A stretch of DNA of 64,000 nt from Limnovirga soli (GTDB lineage: Bacteria; Bacteroidota; Bacteroidia; Chitinophagales; Chitinophagaceae): positions 1 to 64,000 of the forward strand of contig NZ_WHPF01000015.1 in the NCBI RefSeq assembly GCF_013106755.1. Reading direction: 5' to 3'. The notes below the pieces were generated by a model. It did no database searches. It had not been told where the DNA came from and saw only the letters and a list, made by a program, of their open reading frames with translations. Below, piece after piece: positions 17,754 to 25,734 of the stretch (the stretch's first letter is position 1; each line of letters starts with the position of its first letter). Made by a program: the position numbers and the translations under genes.

Positions 17754-18428
17754 TCATCCTTCAATTTTCTCAATCCTGCCATCCAGCAAATGCACAATAC
17801 GTTTACCATAGGCAGCATTTTTTTCATTGTGTGTTACCTGTATAATACTTACGCCATCTTCTTTATTTAATTGGGTAAAAAGTTCCATAATTTCTTCGCC
17901 CTGCTTGCTGTTTAAATTACCGGTTGGCTCATCGGCCAAAATTAATTTTGGCTTGGTAATTAAAGCACGGGCAATGCCCACCAGCTGTTGCTGTCCGCCA
18001 GAAAGCTGCGAAGGAAACAGGTTCTTTTTGCCAACCATCTGAAACCTGTCTAACATATCAGCTACCATGGCCTGGCGCTCACTGGTTTTTATGCTCTTGT
18101 ACAGTAAGGGCGTTTCAATATTTTCATACACCGTTAATTCATCAATAAGGTGGTAGGCCTGAAAAACAAATCCAATATGATCCTTATACAATTGCGACCG
18201 GTGTTTTTCTTTTAGTGTATGCACCTGTTCATTTAAGAAAAGATATTCACCCTCATCAAAACCATCCAACATACCTAATATATTCAGCAAGGTAGATTTA
18301 CCCGAACCCGAAGGCCCCATAATGGATATAAATTCCCCCTCGCCAATGGTAAGGTTGATATCTTTTAGCAGAAAAGTTCTTATGCCACCCACGGTTACCC
18401 ATTTGGACAAATGATTTAATGTTATCAT
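17754..18428 (-). CDS. ABC transporter ATPase, MacB/LolD type
   Basis: The 224-residue ATPase has Walker A GPSGSGKST (38-46), Q-loop in FVFQAYHL, signature LSGGQQQ (142-148), Walker B LILADEP (162-168) and a switch His in QVTHNE. Sequence and length fit the LolD/MacB/FtsE group that powers FtsX-type permeases by mechanotransmission. The permease gene lies 38 bp upstream on the same strand and the TolC gene downstream. A membrane fusion protein, usual in MacAB-TolC sets, is not present here. Confidence 0.94.
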   Translation of the reverse strand: MITLNHLSKWVTVGGIRTFLLKDINLTIGEGEFISIMGPSGSGKSTLLNILGMLDGFDEGEYLFLNEQVHTLKEKHRSQLYKDHIGFVFQAYHLIDELTVYENIETPLLYKSIKTSERQAMVADMLDRFQMVGKKNLFPSQLSGGQQQLVGIARALITKPKLILADEPTGNLNSKQGEEIMELFTQLNKEDGVSIIQVTHNEKNAAYGKRIVHLLDGRIEKIEG

Positions 18429-18466
18429 GTACTTTGTTTTTCTAATGTTGAAAAAATATGCTACAG

Positions 18467-20902
18467 CTATTCACTTCTTAAACTATTAACAGGGTTTGCC
18501 AAAGCAGCTTTTATTGCCTGGAAACTCACAGTTAACAACGCTATACAAAGGGCGGTGGCACCTGCAATGGCAAATACCCACCAGCTAATACTTATGCGGT
18601 AAGCAAAATCCTGCAGCCAGGTATACATAGCCCACCAGGCCAAAGGAAAAGCAATTACCGCGGCAATACCTACCAGTTGTAAAAAATCTTTTGATAATAA
18701 TTGGGTAATGCTAAAAACACTTGCACCCAGTACCTTGCGTATACCTATTTCTTTTATTCTCTGTTTGGCGGTAAAAGCTGCCAATCCCAATAAGCCCATA
18801 CAGGCAATGCAAATGGCCAACACAGCAGCAGCAATGCACAGGTTGCCTAATTGCTGCTCGGCACTAAACTGTGCATTATAGGTATCATCAGCAAAAAAAT
18901 ATTCAAAGGGGTTACCGGGGAAATATGTCTTATACATGCTTTCCAGCGAGCTTATTTTTGCCTGCATATTACTCCCATCTGTTTGAATAGTAAAATATAC
19001 AAACGATACCGAAGGCAGGTAAATAACAGGTTCAATGGGTTGGTGCATAGATAAATGATGATAATCTTTTACCACCCCTGCAATTTCATATTCTTTGCCC
19101 CATAGAATTTTTTTGCCAACTATATTTTCATTGTGGGCAAAACCCAGTTGGGCAGCCGCTTTTTCATTTATAATTACTTTGCCGGCATTACTCCACCCGG
19201 TTGCTGCTTCATTGGCTGTAAAACTATGGCCCTGTGAAAAGTTGATGGCATAAGTATCAAAGAAATGCTCGTCTGATATAAACATGAAATAGTTTTTCTT
19301 ATCATCTCCTTTTTGTGGGTTTAGTTTGGTAATGCCTGCAGCAGAAAAATTATATCCCACACCCGGTACATTATTCGAGGCCGAAAATTTGGAAATAAAG
19401 GGTGTTTGCGCCAGCTTGTCTTTAAAAGCCATATTAAGCGCCGCCTGATTCTCACTGGATACGGTTGGCCCTTTTATTACCAGTAAATGCTGCAGGTTTA
19501 TACCCAGGTTGCTGGTTTTCATGTATTCCAGTTGCTGGTATAAAATAAGGGTGGCAATAATAAAAATAATAGAAATGCTAAACTGAAATACCACCAGGCC
19601 TTTTCTTAATACAATGCCCTTTACACTATTGGCAATTTTACCCCTTATTGCTGTAATAGGACTGTACCCACTAAGCACAAAAGATACATAGCCACCCGCT
19701 AATATGGCACCAACAATAATAAAGCCCACACCTGCCAGCCAAAACCAACCCTGATTTAACATAGCCAGCGATAACTCTTTACCCGCAAAGCCATTAAATA
19801 CCGGTTGTAATAACTGTACCAGCACAATGGCCATTAATGCAGCCACAATGGTTATAATTGCCGTTTCGGATAAATATTGAAAACTTAGCTGCCAGCGGCT
19901 GGCGCCCAAAACTTTTCTTACGCCGGTTTCTTTGGCCCGTGTAAATGATTGTACAGTGGATAAATTAATATAGTTTACCCAGGCGATAATCAGTATTAAA
20001 ACGGCTACAGAAAGCAATAGCACCACTAGTTTTAAACTACCATAGGTTTGATAGGGATAACTAAAATCCGGCCCCAGATGCAGGTTGCTAAAAGGTTGCA
20101 GATAAGCATTTTGTTCTGCGGTATTGCTATTTATGCGGTGCATTGTATTGGTAATACCGCCGGCAACCGCAGCGGCATTGGCATTGCTGCCCAGTTGCAC
20201 ATAAATATTGGTAAAACCAGATTCGGTGGTGGACGGGTCGGCCCAGTTATTATCATCGCGGTTAGCGGCATTCTCCAGTGTATGAATACTTAATAAAACC
20301 TGCGCCTGAATATCTGAGGTTTGTGGCATGTTTTTAAATACCCCCTTTACCGTATAAGGGGTATTACCAAACTGGTTGCTCATAATAACCGTTCTGCCGG
20401 CTGCCTGTACAGTACCAAATAACTTCATGGCCATATTTTCACTGATGGCCATCGTTTGTGGTGTTGCCAAAGATGTACTGCCATCTGCCAGCGGAAAACT
20501 AAACACTTCTAAAAAATTACCCTCCACATACAACACATTATTCTCTCTAAAATTCTTTTGGGTGCTGCTATTGCCATTTGCACCTGTGGCTGTTAAAACT
20601 CCATCGCCAATGCCATCGGCCACACGCACCACGGCTTGTACGCCGGGTATTTTGGTGGTAATGGCAGGTGCAAAACCAGGAGCAATATAATAGCCGGTAT
20701 TATTGTTTTTATCGGTAGTAGCCAGACGGTATAGAGTATCGTAATTTTTTTGAAACCGGTTGGCACTCCATTCGCCGGCAACAAATTCCATAATCAGTAA
20801 AAACACTGCCAGCCCAAAAGCCAGGCCTGCTATATTTATAACAGAGAAAGTAGTATTGCGTTTCAGGTTGCGCAGGGCTACTGTAAAATAGTTTTTAAAC
20901 AT
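18467..20902 (-). CDS. FtsX/MacB-type ABC permease, double module
   Basis: The 811-residue protein has two repeats of the MacB_PCD plus FtsX layout. The first starts MFKNYFTVALRNLKRNTTFSVIN, followed by a periplasmic domain and three membrane helices with the FTRAKETGVRKVLGASRWQL hinge. The second repeats this with FTAKQRIKEIGIRKVLGAS before the last two helices. Such large permeases are frequent in Bacteroidota beside LytTR or NtrC-type regulators and export lipids, peptides or drugs. It is the first gene of the operon and is preceded by a repeat doublet and the LytTR regulator gene. Confidence 0.93.
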   Translation of the reverse strand: MFKNYFTVALRNLKRNTTFSVINIAGLAFGLAVFLLIMEFVAGEWSANRFQKNYDTLYRLATTDKNNNTGYYIAPGFAPAITTKIPGVQAVVRVADGIGDGVLTATGANGNSSTQKNFRENNVLYVEGNFLEVFSFPLADGSTSLATPQTMAISENMAMKLFGTVQAAGRTVIMSNQFGNTPYTVKGVFKNMPQTSDIQAQVLLSIHTLENAANRDDNNWADPSTTESGFTNIYVQLGSNANAAAVAGGITNTMHRINSNTAEQNAYLQPFSNLHLGPDFSYPYQTYGSLKLVVLLLSVAVLILIIAWVNYINLSTVQSFTRAKETGVRKVLGASRWQLSFQYLSETAIITIVAALMAIVLVQLLQPVFNGFAGKELSLAMLNQGWFWLAGVGFIIVGAILAGGYVSFVLSGYSPITAIRGKIANSVKGIVLRKGLVVFQFSISIIFIIATLILYQQLEYMKTSNLGINLQHLLVIKGPTVSSENQAALNMAFKDKLAQTPFISKFSASNNVPGVGYNFSAAGITKLNPQKGDDKKNYFMFISDEHFFDTYAINFSQGHSFTANEAATGWSNAGKVIINEKAAAQLGFAHNENIVGKKILWGKEYEIAGVVKDYHHLSMHQPIEPVIYLPSVSFVYFTIQTDGSNMQAKISSLESMYKTYFPGNPFEYFFADDTYNAQFSAEQQLGNLCIAAAVLAICIACMGLLGLAAFTAKQRIKEIGIRKVLGASVFSITQLLSKDFLQLVGIAAVIAFPLAWWAMYTWLQDFAYRISISWWVFAIAGATALCIALLTVSFQAIKAALANPVNSLRSE

Positions 20903-20962
20903 AGCATTGTTTTAGTAAGTAATTATTTTGGTTCCCGGCTGTAAGGCTGCTGGCATCTGTTC

Positions 20963-20979
20963 TTGCGTCGCACTCTTGT
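20963..20979 (-). repeat. Dispersed 17-bp core repeat, copy 7 (reverse, A variant; doublet with copy 8)
   Basis: Exact core. Left member of an inverted doublet spanning 241 bp. Confidence 0.9.
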
Positions 20980-21186
20980 GCTGTACCAATGCTATGCAAC
21001 AGATAAAATACAAACAGCCATACAAAATGGGGTATTATAGTACTTTACAATTACATGCCAATCAATATGTATACTGAAAAGCAATTAGTTATAATTAATG
21101 CTATTGTAAAAGTGTACGGTTTTGATACAGTTATTGTACTGTTTTGATGCATGCCCGCTGCTTTGCCCGGCCAGCATTACCGCCGC

Positions 21187-21203
21187 TGAAGTGTGCGACG
21201 CAA
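21187..21203 (+). repeat. Dispersed core repeat, copy 8 (forward, 5' end altered)
   Basis: TGAAGTGTGCGACGCAA keeps the last 14 bases of the core. Right member of the doublet with copy 7. Confidence 0.8.
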
Positions 21204-21276
21204 GGAACGATGCTTTCTGCACCTTGCCGGGTTCATAAAACTGGTTTTACTGTTATATTTTTATGCCCTGGTTATG

Positions 21277-22038
21277 CTAACTGCTTAGGTTGGTGGCTGC
21301 CATTTGTTTTAGAAATTCATCTTTCTTTTTAGGCGAAATAATTAACTGGGCACCATTGCTCATTACTGCATAACCGCCATCGGTTTTTAGCATTTTTTTT
21401 ACTTCGTTCAAATTTATAATATGCGAATTGTGAATGCGCATAAAATGAAAATCGCAAAGCAGTCCTTCATATTCTTTCAGGTTTTTGCTTACCATTATTT
21501 TTTTATCATGCTTTAGGTTAAAAATACTGTAGGGACCGTTGGCTTCTATATGCACAATATCGGGCAGGGCAATAAATTCCAATCCATCAGATGTAGAGAG
21601 CGTAATACTTTGGGGTACCTGTGCAGGTTTGCGTAAATTCTGCAGCAGCGATTGCAGTGCCTGCGAGCCAAGATTGCTTTTGCGCTTGAGTATAAATTTA
21701 TCGGTAGCTTCTTTTAGTTCTTCGGCATCAATGGGTTTTAACAAATAATCTACAGCACTAAATTTAATGGCTTTTACAGCGTAATGATCGTAGGCAGTGG
21801 TAAAAATTACATCAAATGCCGGGTTGTTAAATTGTTGCAGTAAATCAAAGCCGGTACCGGTTTGCATTTCAATATCCAGAAATACAAGATCGGGTTTATG
21901 TTCTTTTATGGCAAGCACCCCTTCTTCTACTGATCCGGCAGTGGCCACAACGGTAATATCTTTGCAATAAATAGCCACCATATTTTTTAAAAGTTCGCGG
22001 CTGTGCATTTCATCTTCTGCTATTATGGCTGTATACAT
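21277..22038 (-). CDS. LytTR-family response regulator
   Basis: The 253-residue protein has a receiver domain (about 2-120; acids at 8-10, phospho-acceptor Asp55 in LVFLDIEMQ, Lys in YLLKPI) and a C-terminal LytTR DNA-binding domain (about 150-250; HIEANGPYSIFNLKHDKKIM, FMRIHNSHIINLNEVKKM). It is separated from the kinase ending at 22048 by 9 bases, so the two are one operon. LytTR regulators bind two direct half-sites about 10 bp apart. The adjacent MacB-type transporter operon is a plausible target, by position only. Confidence 0.95.
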   Translation of the reverse strand: MYTAIIAEDEMHSRELLKNMVAIYCKDITVVATAGSVEEGVLAIKEHKPDLVFLDIEMQTGTGFDLLQQFNNPAFDVIFTTAYDHYAVKAIKFSAVDYLLKPIDAEELKEATDKFILKRKSNLGSQALQSLLQNLRKPAQVPQSITLSTSDGLEFIALPDIVHIEANGPYSIFNLKHDKKIMVSKNLKEYEGLLCDFHFMRIHNSHIINLNEVKKMLKTDGGYAVMSNGAQLIISPKKKDEFLKQMAATNLSS

Positions 22039-22047
22039 AAGTGGTGT

Positions 22048-23403
22048 TTAATCGTTTATAGGAATTTTTATTTCTACCCGGGTGCCTTTAGGGCTGCCAT
22101 CTTCATTTGAAAGATCGATGGTAACAATATGGGCGCCGCTTTGCAACAAGGCTATACGGCTTATATTGGTATCGGTTGCCCGGGAAATATGCGCTTTTGA
22201 CTGTTTATCTTTTAAAGCTGCTGCAGCTAACCGGCCTATCCCATTATCCTGTATAATACAAAGTATAAAACCATACTGGTATAAAAGAATTATTTGCAAT
22301 AATCCACCACTGGCTTTATGCCTTAGTCCATGTAAAATAGCATTTTCTACATAGGGTTGTAACAGCATAGAAGGAATTTCTGTGTTTTGAATATCTATTT
22401 GTTCATCTGCTTCTATGGTAAAATTAAAATGATTGTCAAAGCGCAGTTTTTCCAGTTCTATGTAATAGGTAAGTGCTTTTAGCTCATCGGCAATTAATAC
22501 GGTTTCGTTTACTGAGTTTTCCAACACCTGCCGGGTAAGCCTTGAAAATTTTGACATATAACCCAGTGCAGCTTCGGCATTATTTTCCAGTATAAAATGT
22601 TGAATGGAGTTTAATACATTAAACATAAAGTGCGGGTCCATCTGCGCCTTTAATGCCTGCGCCTTTAAAGCCTGGTTCATGGCTTTAATTTTCTCCTGCT
22701 GGTTGGCAATGGCTTTATATTGGGCCAACAATTCCTCATTTTTTTCTTCAATTATTATGTTTTGTTCTTTGCTGCTTTCTAAACTTTCGGCAAGGCTTTT
22801 TTCATTTGCATTATTCAGGTTCATTACATAAACAAATGCCATAAAGAAAAATACCATGGCTGCAATACCACTAAAAATAACAAGGAAGGGTGAATCGTAA
22901 TTGCTATCAAATTTTATCCCGGGTAAGCGGGGTATTCGCAGGGTAATATAATCGTAGCTAATAAAGCAGGTAGCAATCCATAAAGCGCCAGTAAGCATTT
23001 TATACCATTCAGTTAACTGGTATAATAATATGGGTGCCAAAATGGTGGCCAGTAAAATAAATTTGGTATTGAAAATAATGCCCTGCGATATTAAACCCGG
23101 CACAATAAGACAAAGCAGGGGCGCTGTTATTATAATTATAAGACGGGAGGCATTATACCAATGATAATAATTGGCAAGCAATGCACTGGAATAAATGGTA
23201 ATGGCCACTATGCAAATAACAAATACTGTGGGTATATTGATATAGATAAAACTATTGATAAAATTGAACACAAAGCCATACACAGCAAAGCGGTTGGAAA
23301 GAATAATCTTCTTTCGCATATCCGACTTTACATTTCTATCCAGGCCAATGGCCGAAATGTTTTGCCAGAATGTACCAATACTATTTTCCCTTGCCTTTTG
23401 CAT
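22048..23403 (-). CDS. LytS-type sensor histidine kinase with multi-span membrane domain
   Basis: The 451-residue kinase has about six membrane helices in its first 215 residues, a short coiled coil (EQNIIIEEKNEELLAQYKAI) and a His_kinase (PF06580-type) domain with His258 in MDPHFMFNVLNSIQHF. The ATPase part is intact: LQPYVENAILHGL N-box and IQDNGIGR G-box. It has no extracellular sensor domain, so it probably senses the membrane or an associated protein. Its partner is the LytTR regulator 9 bp downstream. Confidence 0.93.
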   Translation of the reverse strand: MQKARENSIGTFWQNISAIGLDRNVKSDMRKKIILSNRFAVYGFVFNFINSFIYINIPTVFVICIVAITIYSSALLANYYHWYNASRLIIIITAPLLCLIVPGLISQGIIFNTKFILLATILAPILLYQLTEWYKMLTGALWIATCFISYDYITLRIPRLPGIKFDSNYDSPFLVIFSGIAAMVFFFMAFVYVMNLNNANEKSLAESLESSKEQNIIIEEKNEELLAQYKAIANQQEKIKAMNQALKAQALKAQMDPHFMFNVLNSIQHFILENNAEAALGYMSKFSRLTRQVLENSVNETVLIADELKALTYYIELEKLRFDNHFNFTIEADEQIDIQNTEIPSMLLQPYVENAILHGLRHKASGGLLQIILLYQYGFILCIIQDNGIGRLAAAALKDKQSKAHISRATDTNISRIALLQSGAHIVTIDLSNEDGSPKGTRVEIKIPIND

Positions 23404-23485
23404 ACCAATTAGCTATAAAATAACGTAATACCTATTGTAAATTCAACACCAATCACCTGTCCAATTCAAAGTACTATAGAACTTT

Positions 23486-23510
23486 AAAGGCAACATCTTG
23501 CAGTGCCTTT
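23486..23510 (-). terminator. Hairpin directly after the solute-sensing kinase gene
   Basis: AAAGGCA (23486-23492) pairs with TGCCTTT (23504-23510), touching the stop codon of the gene ending at 23511. Only a short T stretch follows on the minus strand, so it may attenuate rather than end transcription into the next kinase gene. Confidence 0.45.
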
Positions 23511-25292
23511 TTAAATGGGCATTTCATTTTGCAGGGCCACCAATGGAATTTTAATGATAACAGTGCAGCCATCAACTCCCTCGTTTTGGGTAATGGTTAT
23601 TTTATCTTCACTTTCATAATTAATCAAATCTATATGTGCCATTACATTTTTTAAACTGGCAATAAATTCATCGCCGGTGCGCTGCGCTAAAAAACTTTCG
23701 GTGGCTTTGCCGCCTTCTCCATTATCAGTAATGGTTACTATAATTCCATGAGTGTATTTATCAAAATGTATGGCAATATTCCCTCTTCCTGATTTTTTTA
23801 TCAGCACATGCTGGTATAATGCAGTTTCTACAAAAGGATAAATCAGCATGGAAGGTATTTCAATCAGCCTGTCTGCCGCCGCTGGCAGCGGGTGAATACT
23901 AAAATCAAATTTATTTTCAAATCTTAGTTGTTCCAGCTCCAGGTATTGGCTAAGCAGTTTAACCTCTTTTTCCAGCGTGGTAGTAAGCGAGTTTAGATTG
24001 GCCAGTATCTGCCTTAAATATCTGGAAAAATTACTGATATACAGGGTGGCATTTTTTTTATCGTTCAGGCTTACAAAATACTGTATGGCATTTAATGAAT
24101 TAAATACCAAATGGGGATTTATTTGCGCCAGCAGCACTTTCATCTCCAGTTTTTTATTCATTAACTCAATTTCGCTTTTTTGTTGCAGAATAATATTATT
24201 GCGCTGCTGCAATAAAACCGCTGAACGTTGTTTGGATGCCGACCTGCCATACAAAACCACAATAAAAATAATCGCCACCACAATAGTGGCAATTACTGCA
24301 TTTTGAATGGTATTTTGTCGTTCAGCATCCAGTGCTGCTTCAATCAGGTTTTTAGATACAATATCTTTCTCAATACTTAGCAATTCATTATCGCTTTGGG
24401 CTGTACGCAAACTATCTGGTAATGATGCTTTAAAAATAAGGCTGCTAATATCGCTGCCCAGGTAGCTTTTTATAACCCGCCCTGCATATAAAGCAAATTC
24501 TTTACTATTAAAATACTCATTCACCGGCGCTGCCCAATCGCTGTTTATGGGATAAATGCCGGCAAACCCTTCCCTACGGGCCGATAGCACCAGCTGCCGT
24601 TTTACTTTAAAGCCTTTCTCCAGGGCCTTTACATAAATAGATAAGGGCACATAACCAAAAGCTCGTGGCGTTTCTGAAACACGTTGCATTACTTCATAAT
24701 CGTTGCCCACATAATGTATGGGTAAGGCGGAGTAGTATGTATTTTTAAGATCCTGCACATCCTTTTCCATGGTTGTAGAAATGGTAGTAAACGCCTGCTG
24801 CCCGGCTAAATGGGTAATAAAATCCTGTGGACTGGCATATAAGGGCTGTTGAATATTGGTTACAATAATATTCACATCGGGCATATAGGCGGGGGTAAAC
24901 TGTACTTCTTTTTTACGCTCATTAGTGATTGAGAAATACGACCAGCCAAAAATGCCTTTCCTGTTGGTTTTGGCTATAAAGGGATAAATATTTTCAAAAT
25001 TATTGGCATCTACCCAGTTTACTGCCAGGGTTACATTGTATCTTTTGCGTATATAGGCCACAAAAGATTCCATAATTTCATATTCTACACCTGCCATAGT
25101 TTTCCCGCGGTTGGTGCGGTAAATAAAGGGGTCAATTTCATTCCATAAAACAGATATAGTACCTTTTTTTTGCTCCAACACTTTGGCCCAGCTATCTCCA
25201 TCAATATTTCCGGGGTTAAAAGATTGGGCCATGCAGTGATGGCCTATAGTAAGGAATAGTAAAATTGATATTGGCAGTAGGTATTTCACCAT
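23511..25292 (-). CDS. Solute-binding sensor histidine kinase, LytS type, with degenerate N-box
   Basis: The 593-residue protein has a signal peptide, a periplasmic domain resembling bacterial solute-binding family 3 (about 45-290: GVEYEIMESFVAYIRKRYN, PVNEYFNSKEFALYAGRVI), one membrane helix (about 333-350), a coiled coil and a His_kinase domain with His394 in INPHLVFNSLNAIQYF. The G-box is present (ITDNGEGGK), but the N-box reads YPFVETALYQHV: Thr490 replaces the metal-binding Asn of the usual VENA. Kinase activity may be reduced. It lies 107 bp upstream of the intact LytS/LytTR pair on the same strand and has no regulator of its own. Confidence 0.88.
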   Translation of the reverse strand: MVKYLLPISILLFLTIGHHCMAQSFNPGNIDGDSWAKVLEQKKGTISVLWNEIDPFIYRTNRGKTMAGVEYEIMESFVAYIRKRYNVTLAVNWVDANNFENIYPFIAKTNRKGIFGWSYFSITNERKKEVQFTPAYMPDVNIIVTNIQQPLYASPQDFITHLAGQQAFTTISTTMEKDVQDLKNTYYSALPIHYVGNDYEVMQRVSETPRAFGYVPLSIYVKALEKGFKVKRQLVLSARREGFAGIYPINSDWAAPVNEYFNSKEFALYAGRVIKSYLGSDISSLIFKASLPDSLRTAQSDNELLSIEKDIVSKNLIEAALDAERQNTIQNAVIATIVVAIIFIVVLYGRSASKQRSAVLLQQRNNIILQQKSEIELMNKKLEMKVLLAQINPHLVFNSLNAIQYFVSLNDKKNATLYISNFSRYLRQILANLNSLTTTLEKEVKLLSQYLELEQLRFENKFDFSIHPLPAAADRLIEIPSMLIYPFVETALYQHVLIKKSGRGNIAIHFDKYTHGIIVTITDNGEGGKATESFLAQRTGDEFIASLKNVMAHIDLINYESEDKITITQNEGVDGCTVIIKIPLVALQNEMPI

Positions 25293-25434
25293 ATAGAATA
25301 CAGCAATTTACATAAACATATTACCTGGCCGCCATAAATTAAGCTGTGGATTAACAAAAACATTGTTTCAGTTAATTAAACTTCATTTGTAAATAGGGTT
25401 TGGTAGCCGGCTAAGGTGGTAATGGCATCGCCTG

Positions 25435-25451
25435 TTGTGTCACTCACTGCA
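25435..25451 (-). repeat. Decayed dispersed repeat, copy 9 (reverse; doublet with copy 10)
   Basis: TTGTGTCACTCACTGCA retains the position and GCCGGCT shoulder of the element but has several changes, several shared with the copy at 17629. Confidence 0.5.
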
Positions 25452-25534
25452 GCGTTCACCCCTTGTGGCAGCAGTTTGGGAACGTTGCTTGCCCCTTCCT
25501 AAAAAAATAGTTTGTTGCCATATCATTCTGCCGT

Positions 25535-25551
25535 ACAAGAGTGCGACGCAA
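25535..25551 (+). repeat. Dispersed 17-bp core repeat, copy 10 (forward, A variant)
   Basis: Exact core, right member of the doublet in the divergent gap before the PBP2 gene. Confidence 0.9.
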
Positions 25552-25659
25552 CGGCAGCTATATTTTTACTGTTTTGCCGGGTACAAAAACAATACCTTGC
25601 ACTGCGAAGTTTTTGATTGGCGGGGCCCAAAAAATCTTTAAAGAAATATTTTGAAAACA

Positions 25660-25700
25660 TTGCACATATGTTTTTAAACAATCATAAACTTTGCACATAT
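25660..25700 (+). promoter_or_regulatory. Direct repeat TTGCACATAT, 31 bp apart, in the mrdA promoter region
   Basis: TTGCACATAT occurs at 25660-25669 and 25691-25700, both followed by T-runs; the 31-bp spacing is close to three helical turns. The copies lie 35-75 bases before the mrdA ATG. No exact TAnnTTTG box is seen; a transcription factor site is inference. Confidence 0.35.
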
Positions 25701-25734
25701 TTTACATCGATTTTTATTTTACTATAATACATAT

